Shown piece by piece: positions 17,203 to 26,612 of a stretch of 64,000 nucleotides of DNA (position 1 is the stretch's first letter; the number at the start of each line of letters is the position of its first letter). Both the position numbers and the translations under genes were made by a program. Origin of the DNA: Micromonospora sp. MW-13 (GTDB lineage Bacteria > Actinomycetota > Actinomycetes > Mycobacteriales > Micromonosporaceae); contig NZ_QKKX01000054.1 in the NCBI RefSeq assembly GCF_003434305.1, positions 1 to 64,000 on the forward strand, read 5' to 3'. Under the pieces are notes generated by a model. It was not told the origin of the DNA, searched no databases, and saw only the letters and a program-made list of their open reading frames with translations.

Positions 17203-18390
17203 ATGGCGCCCCGTCCCACCCCCGCCGACAAGTTCTCCTTCGGCCTCTGGACGGTGGGCTGGCAGGCCCGCGACCCGTTCGGCGACGCCACCCGCCCGGA
17301 GCTGGACGCCGTCGAGGCGGTGCACAAGCTCGCCGAGCTGGGTGCGTACGGGATCACCTTCCACGACGACGACCTGATCCCCTTCGGCGCGGACGCCGCC
17401 ACCCGCGACGGCCGCATCAGCCGGTTCCGCACGGCGCTCGACGAGACCGGACTGGTCGTCCCGATGGTCACCACCAACCTCTTCACCCACCCGGTGTTCA
17501 AGGACGGCGGCTTCACCAGCAACGACCGCGACGTGCGGCGGTACGCGCTACGCAAGGTGCTGCGCAACGTCGACCTCGCCGCCGAGCTGGGCGCCCGCAC
17601 CTTCGTCATGTGGGGCGGCCGGGAGGGCGCCGAGTACGACCTGGCCAAGGACATCCGTTCCGCGCTGGACCGCTACCGCGAGGCTGTCGACGTGCTCTGC
17701 CAGTACGTCGTCGACCGGGGATACGACCTGCGCTTCGCCATCGAGCCGAAGCCGAACGAGCCGCGCGGCGACATCCTGCTGCCGACCATCGGGCACGCGC
17801 TGGCGTTCATCTCCACCCTGGCCCGCCCGGACCTGGTCGGCCTCAACCCCGAGGTCGGCCACGAGCAGATGGCCGGGCTGAACTACGCCCACGGCATCGC
17901 CCAGGCGCTCTGGCAGGGCAAGCTGTTCCACCTCGACCTCAACGGCCAGCGCGGCATCAAGTACGACCAGGACCTGGTCTTCGGCCACGGCGACCTGCTC
18001 AACGCGTTCGCCCTGGTCGACCTGCTGGAGCACGGCGGCCCGGACGGCGGGCCGGCCTACGACGGCCCCCGGCACTTCGACTACAAGCCCTCCCGCACCG
18101 AGGACTTCACCGGGGTGTGGGCCTCGGCTGAGGCGAACATGCGTACCTACCTGCTGCTCAAGGAGCGGGCCGTGGCGTTCCGGGCCGACCCGGAGGTGGC
18201 CGAGGCGTTGGCCGCCAGCCGGGTCACCGAACTGGCCGCCCCGACCCTCGCCCCCGGCGAGGGCTACGCCGACCTGCTCGCCGACCGCGCCGCGTTCGAG
18301 GAGTTCGACGTGGACGCCGCCGCCGCGAAGGGCTTCGGCTTCGTCCGGCTGAACCAGCTCGCCGTCGAGCACCTGCTCGGCGCCCGCTGA
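17203..18390 (+). CDS. xylA: xylose isomerase
   Basis: This 395-residue class I (actinobacterial, short) xylose isomerase converts D-xylose to D-xylulose and also D-glucose to D-fructose. The catalytic and binding residues fall at the family's canonical numbers: H54 and D57 in TFHDDDLIP, W137 in FVMWGGR, E181 and K183 in EPKPNEPRGD, with the metal-site histidine region NPEVGHEQMAG. Its length matches the Streptomyces/Actinoplanes enzymes. GGAGGT precedes the ATG at ideal spacing. It is first in the xylA-xylB operon, 10 bp before xylB, under a strong promoter and probable XylR control. Confidence 0.98.
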   Translation: MAPRPTPADKFSFGLWTVGWQARDPFGDATRPELDAVEAVHKLAELGAYGITFHDDDLIPFGADAATRDGRISRFRTALDETGLVVPMVTTNLFTHPVFKDGGFTSNDRDVRRYALRKVLRNVDLAAELGARTFVMWGGREGAEYDLAKDIRSALDRYREAVDVLCQYVVDRGYDLRFAIEPKPNEPRGDILLPTIGHALAFISTLARPDLVGLNPEVGHEQMAGLNYAHGIAQALWQGKLFHLDLNGQRGIKYDQDLVFGHGDLLNAFALVDLLEHGGPDGGPAYDGPRHFDYKPSRTEDFTGVWASAEANMRTYLLLKERAVAFRADPEVAEALAASRVTELAAPTLAPGEGYADLLADRAAFEEFDVDAAAAKGFGFVRLNQLAVEHLLGAR

Positions 18391-18400
18391 GGCCGCCGCC

Positions 18401-19858
18401 ATGCCCCTGGTCGCCGGGTTCGACTCGTCCACCCAGTCCTGCAAGCTGGTGATCCGCGACGCGGAGACCGGTGCGCTGGTCCGCGAGGGCCGCGCCCGGC
18501 ACCCCGACGGCACCGAGGTCGACCCCGCGGCCTGGTGGCAGGCCCTGGGTACGGCGGTCGAGGCGGCCGGCGGGCTGGCCGACGTGGCCGCGGTCTCGGT
18601 CGCCGGTCAGCAGCACGGCATGGTCTGCCTCGACGAGGCGGGCCGGGTGGTGCGGCCCGCGCTGCTGTGGAACGACACCCGGTCGGCCGGGGCCGCCGCC
18701 GAGCTGATCGAGGAGGCCGGCGGTGGCGAGGCCGGCCGCCGGTTCTGGGCCGACGCGGTGGGGCTGGTCCCGGTGGCCAGCTTCACCGCCACCAAGCTGC
18801 GCTGGCTGGCCCGGCACGAGCCGGCCAACGCCGACCGGGTGACCGCCGTCTGCCTGCCGCACGACTGGCTGACCTGGCGGCTGGCCGGCGCGCCGGGCCT
18901 GGCCGCCCTGCGCACCGACCGCAGTGACGCCAGCGGCACCGGCTACTGGTCCCCGGCCACCGGCCGGTACCGCCCCGACCTGCTGGAGCGCGCCTTCGGC
19001 CGCCGGCTGACGGTCCCCGTCGTGCTCGGCCCGACCGAGGCCGCCGGCACCCTGGACCCGGCAGCCCTGGCCGGCCTGCCGTCCGGGGCCGGCCCGGCCA
19101 CCGGCGAAGCGCCGCTCGGACCGGGGGCCGGGGACAACGCCGCCGCCGCGCTCGGCGTCGGCGCCCGCCCCGGCGACGTGGTCGTCTCCATCGGCACCTC
19201 CGGCACCGTGTTCAGCGTCGCCGACGCCCCGGCCGCCGACCCCAGCGGCGCCGTCGCCGGGTTCGCCGACGCCACCGGCCGGTACCTGCCGCTGGTCTGC
19301 ACGCTCAACGCGGCCCGGGTGCTCGACGCCGCCGCCGGCCTGCTCCGGGTCGGCCTGGACGAGCTGTCCGACCTGGCGCTGTCCGCGCCGGCCGGCGCGG
19401 ACGGGCTGGTCATGGTGCCCTACCTGGAGGGGGAGCGGACTCCGGACCGGCCGTCGGCCACCGGCGCGGTGCACGGGCTGACCCTGCGCACCTCGACCCC
19501 CGCCCACCTGGCCCGGGCGGCGGTCGAGGGGATGCTCTGCGCGCTCGCCGACGGCCTCGACGCGCTGGTCGCCCAGGGCGCCCGGGTCGACCGGGTGATC
19601 CTGGTCGGCGGCGGAGCCCGGTCGGCGGCGGTGCGCCGGATCGCGCCGCAGGTCTTCGGCCGGCCGGTCGTCGTCCCGCCACCCGGGGAGTACGTCGCCG
19701 ACGGTTCGGCCCGCCAGGCGGCCTGGCTCGCCCTGGGCGGCGACGCCCCGCCCGACTGGTCCCCGGCCGGCGCCGAGGAGCACTCCGCCGCGCCCGTCCC
19801 CGCCGTCCGCGAGCGCTACGCCGCCGCCCGTGACCGGGTGCTCGACCGCCCCGCCTGA
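18401..19858 (+). CDS. xylB: xylulokinase
   Basis: This 485-residue FGGY-family kinase phosphorylates D-xylulose to xylulose 5-phosphate for the pentose phosphate pathway. Motifs: AGFDSSTQSCKLVI at the N-terminus (phosphate binding), SVAGQQHGMVCLD and LLWNDTRS (xylulose site region), GPGAGDNAAAALGVG with the catalytic Asp in GDN, SIGTSGTVFS (adenine region), and ILVGGGARSAAVRRI. It lies 10 bp after xylA in the same operon and ends at a hairpin terminator. Confidence 0.97.
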   Translation: MPLVAGFDSSTQSCKLVIRDAETGALVREGRARHPDGTEVDPAAWWQALGTAVEAAGGLADVAAVSVAGQQHGMVCLDEAGRVVRPALLWNDTRSAGAAAELIEEAGGGEAGRRFWADAVGLVPVASFTATKLRWLARHEPANADRVTAVCLPHDWLTWRLAGAPGLAALRTDRSDASGTGYWSPATGRYRPDLLERAFGRRLTVPVVLGPTEAAGTLDPAALAGLPSGAGPATGEAPLGPGAGDNAAAALGVGARPGDVVVSIGTSGTVFSVADAPAADPSGAVAGFADATGRYLPLVCTLNAARVLDAAAGLLRVGLDELSDLALSAPAGADGLVMVPYLEGERTPDRPSATGAVHGLTLRTSTPAHLARAAVEGMLCALADGLDALVAQGARVDRVILVGGGARSAAVRRIAPQVFGRPVVVPPPGEYVADGSARQAAWLALGGDAPPDWSPAGAEEHSAAPVPAVRERYAAARDRVLDRPA

Positions 19859-19884
19859 TCCGCCCGAGCCGATCCACGGGGAGG

Positions 19885-19918
19885 CCGCCGCCACCGCGCA
19901 CCGGGCGGCGGTTTCCCC
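19885..19918 (+). terminator. terminator after xylAB
   Basis: An 8-bp stem of CCGCCGCC/GGCGGCGG is followed by TTTCCCCTT. It lies 26 bp beyond the xylB stop. Confidence 0.7.
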
Positions 19919-19947
19919 TTGATCGGCCGACGGGGCATGCTGGGGCG

Positions 19948-21363
19948 GTGAGCGGTCGGGTGGTGCGGCGACGGGGCGGCGGGGCGGCGCACCGGACGTA
20001 CAGCGTCCTGGTGTTCGTGCTGCTCGCCTCGCTGGACAACGTGGCGATCGGCCTCGTCCCGCCGCTGTACGGGCCGATCTCGGGGGCGCTCGGCGTGTCC
20101 CAGCGGCTGCTCGGGCTGGTCACCGCAGTCAGCTTCCTGGTCAGCGCGGTCGCCGCCGTCGGCTGGGCGTACGTCGGCGACCGGACCGACCGCAAGCCGC
20201 TGCTGATGGTCGGCACCCTGATCTGGGCGGCCGGCACCGGCGGCAGCGCGCTGGCCCAGAACTACCCGGCGTTCCTGGCGGCCCAACTCGTCGCGGCGGT
20301 CGGCCTCGGCGCGGTCGGCTCGGTCGGCTTCTCCGTGGTGACCGACCTGATCTCGCCGCGCCGACGCGGGCTGGTGATGAGCTTCTGGGGACTGTCCCAG
20401 GGCGTCGGCACCCTGGCCGGGACGCTCGCCGGCGGGCTGCTCGGCGCCACCGACTGGCGGCGGCCGTTCTGGCTGCTCACCGTCGTCGGGCTGGCCGCGA
20501 CCTGCGCGTACCTGTTCACGTACGACATCCGGCGCGGGCAGAGCGAGCCGGAGTTGGCCGAGGCGCTCGCCGCCGGCGCGGAGTACGACTACCGGATCAC
20601 CCGGGCCGACCTGCCCCGCATCCTGGCCCGCCGGACCAACCGATGGCTGGTCCTACAGGGGCTGACCGCGCAGGCCGCGTTCGGGTCGCTGGTCTGGCTG
20701 CCCGTGCTGTTCGCCCAGCGGGCCGAGGCCCAGGGTTACTCGGCGGCCACCGCCGTGGTGGTGGGCAGCGTCTTCGCCACCCTGTTCCAGCTCGGCGGGG
20801 TGCTGTCCATCGTCGGGGGCCTCGTCGGCGACGCGCTCCAGCGGCGTACCCCCCGGGGCCGGGCCATGGTCGCGGCCGTCGGCGTCCTCGCCGCCCTGCC
20901 GTTCTACCTGGTGCTGTTCTTCGTGCCGATCCGCATCGACGTGCCCGACGGCGGCAGCGCCGGGGCGGTGGTCGGCGCGGTGCTGGCCAGCGTCGTCACC
21001 GAGCCGACCGTCGGGCTGAGCCTGCTCACCGCCGTCGTCGCGCTGGCGCTCACCTCGGCGAACTCGCCGAACTGGTTCGCCCTGATCGCCGACGTCAACC
21101 CGCCCGAGCACCGGGGCACGGTCTACAGTCTCGGCAACCTGGTCAACGGGGTCGGCCGGGCGGCCGGCAACGGCCTGGTCGGGGTGGCCTTCCACGGGCT
21201 GCGGGCGGCCTTCCCGCCGCCGCTGAACTACGCCGTGGGGCTGGCCGCGTTCCAACTCTTCTTCATCCCGACCGGGATCATGTACTGGCTCGCCTCCCGC
21301 ACCTCGCCCCGGGACATCGACGCCGTCCGTGACCTGCTGCACACCCGCGCCGAACGCCTGTAG
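19948..21363 (+). CDS. MFS transporter
   Basis: This 471-residue protein has about 12 transmembrane helices. The helix 2-3 loop carries the MFS signature GDRTDRKPLL, and helix 1 has a charged D-N pair (LLASLDNVAIGLVPPLYG). It belongs to the broad drug/sugar-phosphate-like MFS class, so the substrate cannot be told. Being downstream of xylAB it could be a sugar transporter, but a terminator and its own GTG start argue for a separate unit. The ribosome site is weak (GGGG). Confidence 0.85.
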   Translation: MSGRVVRRRGGGAAHRTYSVLVFVLLASLDNVAIGLVPPLYGPISGALGVSQRLLGLVTAVSFLVSAVAAVGWAYVGDRTDRKPLLMVGTLIWAAGTGGSALAQNYPAFLAAQLVAAVGLGAVGSVGFSVVTDLISPRRRGLVMSFWGLSQGVGTLAGTLAGGLLGATDWRRPFWLLTVVGLAATCAYLFTYDIRRGQSEPELAEALAAGAEYDYRITRADLPRILARRTNRWLVLQGLTAQAAFGSLVWLPVLFAQRAEAQGYSAATAVVVGSVFATLFQLGGVLSIVGGLVGDALQRRTPRGRAMVAAVGVLAALPFYLVLFFVPIRIDVPDGGSAGAVVGAVLASVVTEPTVGLSLLTAVVALALTSANSPNWFALIADVNPPEHRGTVYSLGNLVNGVGRAAGNGLVGVAFHGLRAAFPPPLNYAVGLAAFQLFFIPTGIMYWLASRTSPRDIDAVRDLLHTRAERL

Positions 21364-21420
21364 CGCCCGGTCCCCGGCGGGCGGTGGACCGCTGCGGCCT
21401 CGGTCTGGGACGTCGTGAGC

Positions 21421-21548
21421 CCTGTGGAGCTGATGTCGCAGACGACTCACGCCGCCGCCCCGGAGCACCGACCGGGAAGCGTGGCGGCGGGCCGACGGCT
21501 GGCGGGCGGCTCCGCCCGCTGAGTCGTTCACGACATCAGCTCCACAGG
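21421..21548. repeat. 128-bp element with 29-bp imperfect terminal inverted repeats
   Basis: The left arm 21421-21449 (CCTGTGGAGCTGATGTCG...) and right arm 21520-21548 match in inverse orientation at 26 of 29 positions. The three mismatches are contiguous in the middle. The 70 bp between the arms are GC-rich and non-coding. It sits between the convergent MFS and glucosidase genes, so it could be a bidirectional terminator, but the perfect outer 18 bp and the size also resemble a miniature inverted-repeat element. Confidence 0.8.
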
Positions 21549-21615
21549 CCGCGCATGCCAGTACCCCGGCCCCGAGGCTGCCCACCCGACCCAGGTGTCT
21601 GACCAGGTGTCCTGA

Positions 21616-23328
21616 TCAGGCGGCGCGGAACCAGACCGTCACGTCGGTCGGCACCGCGCCGTCGTCGTCCAGTGGGGCGCTGGCGTGCAGCACCTCGGCG
21701 CCGGCCGGCAGCGTCGCCGCCGCGTCGCCGAAGTTCGTCAGCACGCTCACCCCGCCGTTGCGGAAGGCCAGCACCTCGTCGCCCGAGGACAGCCAGAACA
21801 GGGTGCCCCGGCCCAGCCCGTGCTCGCGGCGCAGCCGCAGTGCGGTCCGGTACAACTCGTACGTCGAGCCGGGCACCCCGCGCTGCCGGTCCAGGGCGTA
21901 CTCGGCCCACAGCGGCGGCTGCGGCAGCCAGCTCGCGTCGGTCGGCCCGAAGCCGTACGACGGGGCGTCTGCCTCCCACGGGATCGGCACCCGGCAGCCG
22001 TCGCGGCCCCGCTCGGTGTGCCCGCTGCGCTCCCAGGTCGGGTCCTGCCGGGCCTCGTCGGGCAGCGTCATGTGCTCCGGCAGCCCCAGCTCCTCGCCCT
22101 GGAACAGGTACGCGGAGCCGGGCAGGGCCAGCATCAGCAGGCTGGCCGCACGGGCCCGGCGCAGGCCCAGCGCGGCGTCCGGCTGCGGGTCGCCGATGCC
22201 GATGCCGTTCGGCTTGGGGGTGCCGACGGGCAGGCCGAGCCGGGAGGCGTGCCGCACGACGTCGTGGTTGGACAGCACCCAGGTGGTGGGGGCGCCCACC
22301 TTGTCGGTTGCCTCCAGCGAGCGGGTGACCACGGCGTACTGGGCGGGGGCGGTCCAGGCGGCGAGCAGGTACTCGAAGTTGAACGCCTGGTGCATCTCGT
22401 CGGGCCGCACGTACCGGGCCAGCCGCTCGGCCGGCTCCACCCACGCCTCGGCGACCAGGATCCGCCCCCCGGGGTACTCGTCGAGCAGGCGCCGCCAGTC
22501 CCGGTAGATCTCGTGCACGCCGTCCTGGTCCCACATCGGCGGGCGCGGCTTGTCGACCTCGTTGCCGGACAGGATCTCCTGCGGCTCCCGCCAGTCCGCC
22601 AGGTCGGCCTGCTTGACCAGCCCGTGCGCCACGTCGACCCGGAAGCCGTCCACCCCACGGTCCAGCCAGAACCGCAGCACGTCCAGGAACTCGGCGTGAA
22701 CCTCCGGGTTGTCCCAGTTGAGGTCGGGCTGGCCCGGGTCGAACAGGTGCAGGTACCACTGGCCGGGGCGGCCGTCCGGCCCGGCGACCCGGGTCCAGGC
22801 AGGGCCGCCGAACACGCTGCGCCAGTCGTTCGGCGGCTGGTCACCGTCGGGGCCGAGGCCGTCGCGGAAGACGTACCGGGCGCGCTCCGGGCTGCCGGGC
22901 GCGGCGGGCAGGGCCGCCTGGAACCAGCGGTGCGCCGACGAGGTGTGGTTGGGCACCAGGTCGACGATCACCCGCAGGCCACGGGCGTGGGCCTCGGCGA
23001 TCAGCCGGTCGGCGTCGGCGAGCCGGCCGAAGAGCGGGTCCACGTCCCGGTAGTCGGCCACGTCGTAGCCGGCGTCCGCCTGGGGCGAGGGGTAGAACGG
23101 CGACAGCCAGATCGCGTCCACCCCCAGCTCCGTCAGGTGGTCGAGGCGGGCGGTGATGCCCGGCAGGTCGCCGATCCCGTCGCCGTCCGAGTCGGCGAAC
23201 GAGCGCGGGTAGATCTGGTAGATGGCGGCCTCGGTCCACCAACCGGTGGCCGGGCCGGCGGACGGTGCCTGCTGGGTCGCGTTGGTGTTCAGGGCCTTCT
23301 CCCGTATGTCGATGCCGTCGCCGGTCAT
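21616..23328 (-). CDS. aglA: GH13 alpha-glucosidase
   Basis: This 570-residue cytoplasmic (no signal peptide) GH13 enzyme is of the oligo-1,6-/alpha-glucosidase type. The catalytic triad is present: nucleophile D232 in DGFRVDVAHG, acid/base E294 in VAEAWVEP and D356 in VLSNHDVVRH. The N-terminal barrel begins with AAIYQIYPRSFADSDGDG and holds a calcium-type DSDGDGIGD loop. It should hydrolyse imported alpha-glucosides (maltose, sucrose-like or isomaltose) to glucose. It is the last gene of the agl transport locus. The start at ATG 23328 has no good ribosome site and lies in a 16-bp direct repeat, so the true N-terminus may be shorter. Confidence 0.92.
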   Translation of the reverse strand: MTGDGIDIREKALNTNATQQAPSAGPATGWWTEAAIYQIYPRSFADSDGDGIGDLPGITARLDHLTELGVDAIWLSPFYPSPQADAGYDVADYRDVDPLFGRLADADRLIAEAHARGLRVIVDLVPNHTSSAHRWFQAALPAAPGSPERARYVFRDGLGPDGDQPPNDWRSVFGGPAWTRVAGPDGRPGQWYLHLFDPGQPDLNWDNPEVHAEFLDVLRFWLDRGVDGFRVDVAHGLVKQADLADWREPQEILSGNEVDKPRPPMWDQDGVHEIYRDWRRLLDEYPGGRILVAEAWVEPAERLARYVRPDEMHQAFNFEYLLAAWTAPAQYAVVTRSLEATDKVGAPTTWVLSNHDVVRHASRLGLPVGTPKPNGIGIGDPQPDAALGLRRARAASLLMLALPGSAYLFQGEELGLPEHMTLPDEARQDPTWERSGHTERGRDGCRVPIPWEADAPSYGFGPTDASWLPQPPLWAEYALDRQRGVPGSTYELYRTALRLRREHGLGRGTLFWLSSGDEVLAFRNGGVSVLTNFGDAAATLPAGAEVLHASAPLDDDGAVPTDVTVWFRAA

Positions 23329-23368
23329 GTTCCCGCCCGGTCATGTTCCCGCCCGGTCAATTCCCGCT
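23322..23368. repeat. 16-bp direct repeat over the glucosidase start
   Basis: CGGTCATGTTCCCGCC is present twice in tandem (23322 and 23338), with a degenerate third copy at 23354. Each of the first two carries a CAT (minus-strand ATG), so two candidate starts sit 16 bp apart in different frames. Confidence 0.8.
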
Positions 23369-23388
23369 CGGCGGGCGGGCGAATCCGT

Positions 23389-24462
23389 TCAGTCTGCCCG
23401 GGGCGGGCCGGTCGAATCCCGCACGACGAGTCGAGTGGGCAGGATCACCGGCCCGGACGCGGGGTCGCCCGGCTGCGGGCCGTGCGGGCCCGGCACGACC
23501 CGGCGGGCCGGCGCGGGCAGGGCCCGGCCGCCGAGCGGGTCGAGCAGGATGCGGGCAGCCAGCCGGCCCTGCTCCGCCGCCGGCTGGACCATCGTGGACA
23601 GTCCGAGCACCCCGGACAGGTCGTGGTTGTCGATGCCGATGATGCTGACGTCCTGCGGCACCCGCAGCCCGGCGTCGCGCAGTGCGCTGATCGCGCCCAT
23701 CGCCATCTCGTCGCAGGCGGCGAAGATCGCCGTCGGCGGTTCGCCCCGGGCGAGCAATTCGGCGGTGGCCAGGTTGCCGCCGTCGACGGTGAACTGCGAC
23801 TCGATGTCCAGGCTCGGGTCGGGGTCGATGCCGGCGGCCCGCAGCGCCTCGTGGTAGCCCCGGCGGCGGTCCAGGTGGGTGGTGAAGGCCAGCTCGTCGT
23901 CGGGGTCGCCGGAGATGTGGGCGATCCGGCGGTGGCCCAGGTCGAGCAGGTGCTGGGTGGCGGTCCGCGCCGCGGCCACGTCGTCGATGCGTACGCAGGG
24001 CCAGCCGGGCACCTCGCTGCCGGAGCTGATGGTCACCCCGGGCAGGCCCAGTGCGGCCAGTGCGGCCAGCTCGGCCGGGCGCAGCGGGGTGGCGACCAGC
24101 ATGACCGCGTCCACCCGCTTGTGCAGGTTCGCGGTGCGCAGCACCCGCTGCCGGGTGCGTTCCCGGCCGCCCAGGTTGTAGAGCAGCAGGTCGTAGCCGG
24201 CCTGTTGCAGGGTCTCCTCGACGGCCTCGACCACGGTGCCGAAGAACCAGCGGGTGATCCGGGGGACCACCACCGCGACGGTGGCGGTCCGGCCGCCGGC
24301 CAGCCGCGACGCGTTCGGTGAGACCGCGTACTGGAGCTTTTCGGCGGCGGCGAGCACTCGGCGGCGGGTGGCCGCGGAGACGGTCGGGAGGCCGCGCAGC
24401 GCGCGGGAGACGGTGGCGGTGGAGACACCGGCCAGCCGGGCGACATCATCGATCTTCGTCAC
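23389..24462 (-). CDS. aglR: LacI family transcriptional regulator, probable AglR
   Basis: This 357-residue protein has a LacI-type HTH at residues 2-25 (KIDDVARLAGVSTATVSRAL), a hinge helix region (NASRLAGGRTATVAVVVP) and a periplasmic-binding-like effector domain (AIFAACDEMAMGAISALRDA, ISIIGIDNHDL-like core). It is a local repressor for the alpha-glucoside transport and hydrolysis genes around it, presumably acting at the AAGCGCTT palindrome upstream of the binding-protein gene. The start is GTG 24462. A hairpin separates it from the permease genes. Confidence 0.9.
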   Translation of the reverse strand: MTKIDDVARLAGVSTATVSRALRGLPTVSAATRRRVLAAAEKLQYAVSPNASRLAGGRTATVAVVVPRITRWFFGTVVEAVEETLQQAGYDLLLYNLGGRERTRQRVLRTANLHKRVDAVMLVATPLRPAELAALAALGLPGVTISSGSEVPGWPCVRIDDVAAARTATQHLLDLGHRRIAHISGDPDDELAFTTHLDRRRGYHEALRAAGIDPDPSLDIESQFTVDGGNLATAELLARGEPPTAIFAACDEMAMGAISALRDAGLRVPQDVSIIGIDNHDLSGVLGLSTMVQPAAEQGRLAARILLDPLGGRALPAPARRVVPGPHGPQPGDPASGPVILPTRLVVRDSTGPPRAD

Positions 24463-24483
24463 GGTTACCCCGCTCTGGTGCCC

Positions 24484-24519
24484 CGACCGCCGCCGCCCGG
24501 TGACGGGCGGCGGCGGTCG
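24484..24519 (-). terminator. perfect 15-bp hairpin between permease and regulator genes
   Basis: CGACCGCCGCCGCCC and its exact complement flank GGTGAC. It probably attenuates or ends the transport-gene transcript before the LacI gene. Confidence 0.7.
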
Positions 24520-24525
24520 TCCGGG

Positions 24526-25491
24526 TCAGCCCTTGACGCTGCCGGCGAGCAGGCCACGCACGAAGTATCGCTGGAGCGACAGGAACACGATCAGCGGTAC
24601 GACCATCGAGACGAACGCGCCGGCGGTCAACCGCTGCCACTCGTTGCCCCGGGTGCCGGCCATCTCGGCCAGCCGGACGGTGAGCGGTGCGGTCTCGTTG
24701 CTGCCCCCGGCGAAGATCAGCGCGACCAGCAGGTCGTTCCAGACCCAGAGGAACTGGAAGATGCCGAAGGCCGCGATGGCCGGGGTGATCAGCGGCAGGA
24801 CGATGGTGCGGAAGATCTTGGGGTGGGTGGCCCCGTCGACCCGGGCCGCCTCCATCAGATCCTTGGGTAGCTGCGAGATGAAGTTGTGCAGCAGGAAGAC
24901 GGCGAACGGGAGCGCGAAACAGGTGTGCGCGAACCACACCTGCGCGAACTTCTGCTCGTCGACCAGGTCCCAGGCGGGCATGATGGTGATCCCGCCCAGG
25001 CTGACCCCGGTGGAGAAGAACTTCAGCAGCGGCACCAGGGCCATCTGTAGCGGGACGATCTGCAACGCGAAGATCGCGATGTACATCCAGTCCCGGCCCT
25101 TGAAGTTGATCCAGGCCAGCGCGTACGCGGCGAGCGACGCGAACGCGAGCGGGAACAGCACCGACGGGATGGTGATCGCCAGCGAGTTGATGAAGTAGCC
25201 GGCGAGCTGCCCGGACGACGACGAGCCGCCGAACAGCACCTCCTGGTAGTTGTCCAGGGTGAACTGCGGGTCGCTGAAGAACGTCCACCAGCCGGTGGAC
25301 TTGATCTGGTCCTCCGGGCGGACCGAGGAGACGAGCAGCCCGAAGGTCGGGATCGTCCAGAGCACCGCGATGACGATCGAGATCAGGGTCGCGATGCGGG
25401 TGTTCAACCGCTTGCGCACCCGACCGGCGGTCGTGGAGGTCTTCCCGGTGGCCTGGGCCCCGGCGGGGAGCGTGGGCGTTGCGGTGGTCAT
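24526..25491 (-). CDS. aglG: carbohydrate ABC transporter permease (MalG type)
   Basis: This 321-residue protein has six transmembrane helices and the EAA loop near LMEAARVDGATHPKIFRTIV, the contact site for the ATPase. It is the second permease of a CUT1 importer; together with the upstream permease and binding protein it takes up an alpha-glucoside. No ATPase gene is present here, so a shared MsiK-type ATPase encoded elsewhere must energise it, as is usual in actinomycetes. One base separates it from the previous gene's stop. Confidence 0.93.
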   Translation of the reverse strand: MTTATPTLPAGAQATGKTSTTAGRVRKRLNTRIATLISIVIAVLWTIPTFGLLVSSVRPEDQIKSTGWWTFFSDPQFTLDNYQEVLFGGSSSSGQLAGYFINSLAITIPSVLFPLAFASLAAYALAWINFKGRDWMYIAIFALQIVPLQMALVPLLKFFSTGVSLGGITIMPAWDLVDEQKFAQVWFAHTCFALPFAVFLLHNFISQLPKDLMEAARVDGATHPKIFRTIVLPLITPAIAAFGIFQFLWVWNDLLVALIFAGGSNETAPLTVRLAEMAGTRGNEWQRLTAGAFVSMVVPLIVFLSLQRYFVRGLLAGSVKG

Positions 25492-25492
25492 C

Positions 25493-26542
25493 TCAGCCCT
25501 CCCGCTGCTGACGCAGGTTGCGGATCTGGTAGATCACGAGCGGGATCACCAGGACGAACAGGAAGACCGCCAGCGCCGAGCCCTGCCCGTTCTGGCCGTA
25601 CCGGAACGCCTGGTTGTACATCTCGTTCGCGATGACGCTGGTGTCGTAGTTGCCGTTGGTGGCGGTCCGGACGATGTCGAAGACCTTGAGCGTGGCGATC
25701 GACAGCGTCACCACCACGACGATCAGCGCCGGGCGGATGCTCGGCATGGTGATCTGCCAGAACATCTGCCACGGGGTGACCCCGTCCAGCCGGGCGGCCT
25801 CGACGATGTCGGCCGGGATGGCCTTGATCGCGGCGGAGAGCACCACCATGGCGAAACCGGCCTGGATCCAGACCATGATCACGATCAGCAGCAGGGTGTT
25901 CAGCGGCGAGTCCAGCAGCCACTGCTTCGGCTCGCCGCCGAAGCTCGCCACGATCTGGTTGAGCAGACCGATCTGCTCCTGCCCGTCGCCGCGGTAGGCG
26001 TAGACGAACTTCCAGATGATCGCGGCACCGACGAACGAGATCGCCATCGGCATGAAGATCAGCGACTTGGCCACCGACTCGAACCGGGCCTTGTCCACCA
26101 TCACGGCGTAGAGCAGCCCGAACGCGGTGGCCACGAGCGGCACCAGCAGCACCCAGACGAGCGTGTTGATCAGCACCCGGACGATCGAGTCCTCGGAGAA
26201 CATCCAGGTGTAGTTGCGCAGGCCCACCCAGTTCTGGCTGCCGCCGTCCATGAACGACAGCAGCGTGGTGCGGATGGCCGGGACGACCAGGCCGATCAGG
26301 AGCAGCAGTACCGCAGGCAGCAGGAAGAAGAACGCGAACATGCCCTCGCGCTGCTTCGGGCGCCGGGGCAGCGGAGCCCCGCTCGCCGAGGCGGCGACCA
26401 GCTGCGCCTCGCGGCGTCGGGCGAACCAGGACGGCACGGCGTCGAGGAGCACCAGCAGGCCCCCGACGACCGCGACGAACGCGATCAGCCCGTACATCAG
26501 CATGAGGAGCTTCGGCTGCTCTTCGGCGAAGTCGAACTCCAT
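25493..26542 (-). CDS. aglF: carbohydrate ABC transporter permease (MalF type)
   Basis: This 349-residue inner-membrane permease has six to eight predicted helices and the EAA loop IVEAARLDGVTPWQMFWQIT. It pairs with the downstream MalG-type permease. ATG 26542 has an excellent AAGGAGG site; TTG 26545 one codon upstream is less likely. It is the middle gene of the binding protein-permease-permease operon. Confidence 0.93.
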   Translation of the reverse strand: MEFDFAEEQPKLLMLMYGLIAFVAVVGGLLVLLDAVPSWFARRREAQLVAASASGAPLPRRPKQREGMFAFFFLLPAVLLLLIGLVVPAIRTTLLSFMDGGSQNWVGLRNYTWMFSEDSIVRVLINTLVWVLLVPLVATAFGLLYAVMVDKARFESVAKSLIFMPMAISFVGAAIIWKFVYAYRGDGQEQIGLLNQIVASFGGEPKQWLLDSPLNTLLLIVIMVWIQAGFAMVVLSAAIKAIPADIVEAARLDGVTPWQMFWQITMPSIRPALIVVVVTLSIATLKVFDIVRTATNGNYDTSVIANEMYNQAFRYGQNGQGSALAVFLFVLVIPLVIYQIRNLRQQREG

Positions 26543-26612
26543 CAACCCTCCTTAGGGTCTCGGCTCGGGCGGTGGGCCGGCCCGCTCACGCGGACCGGCC
26601 CACCGCCGGGGA

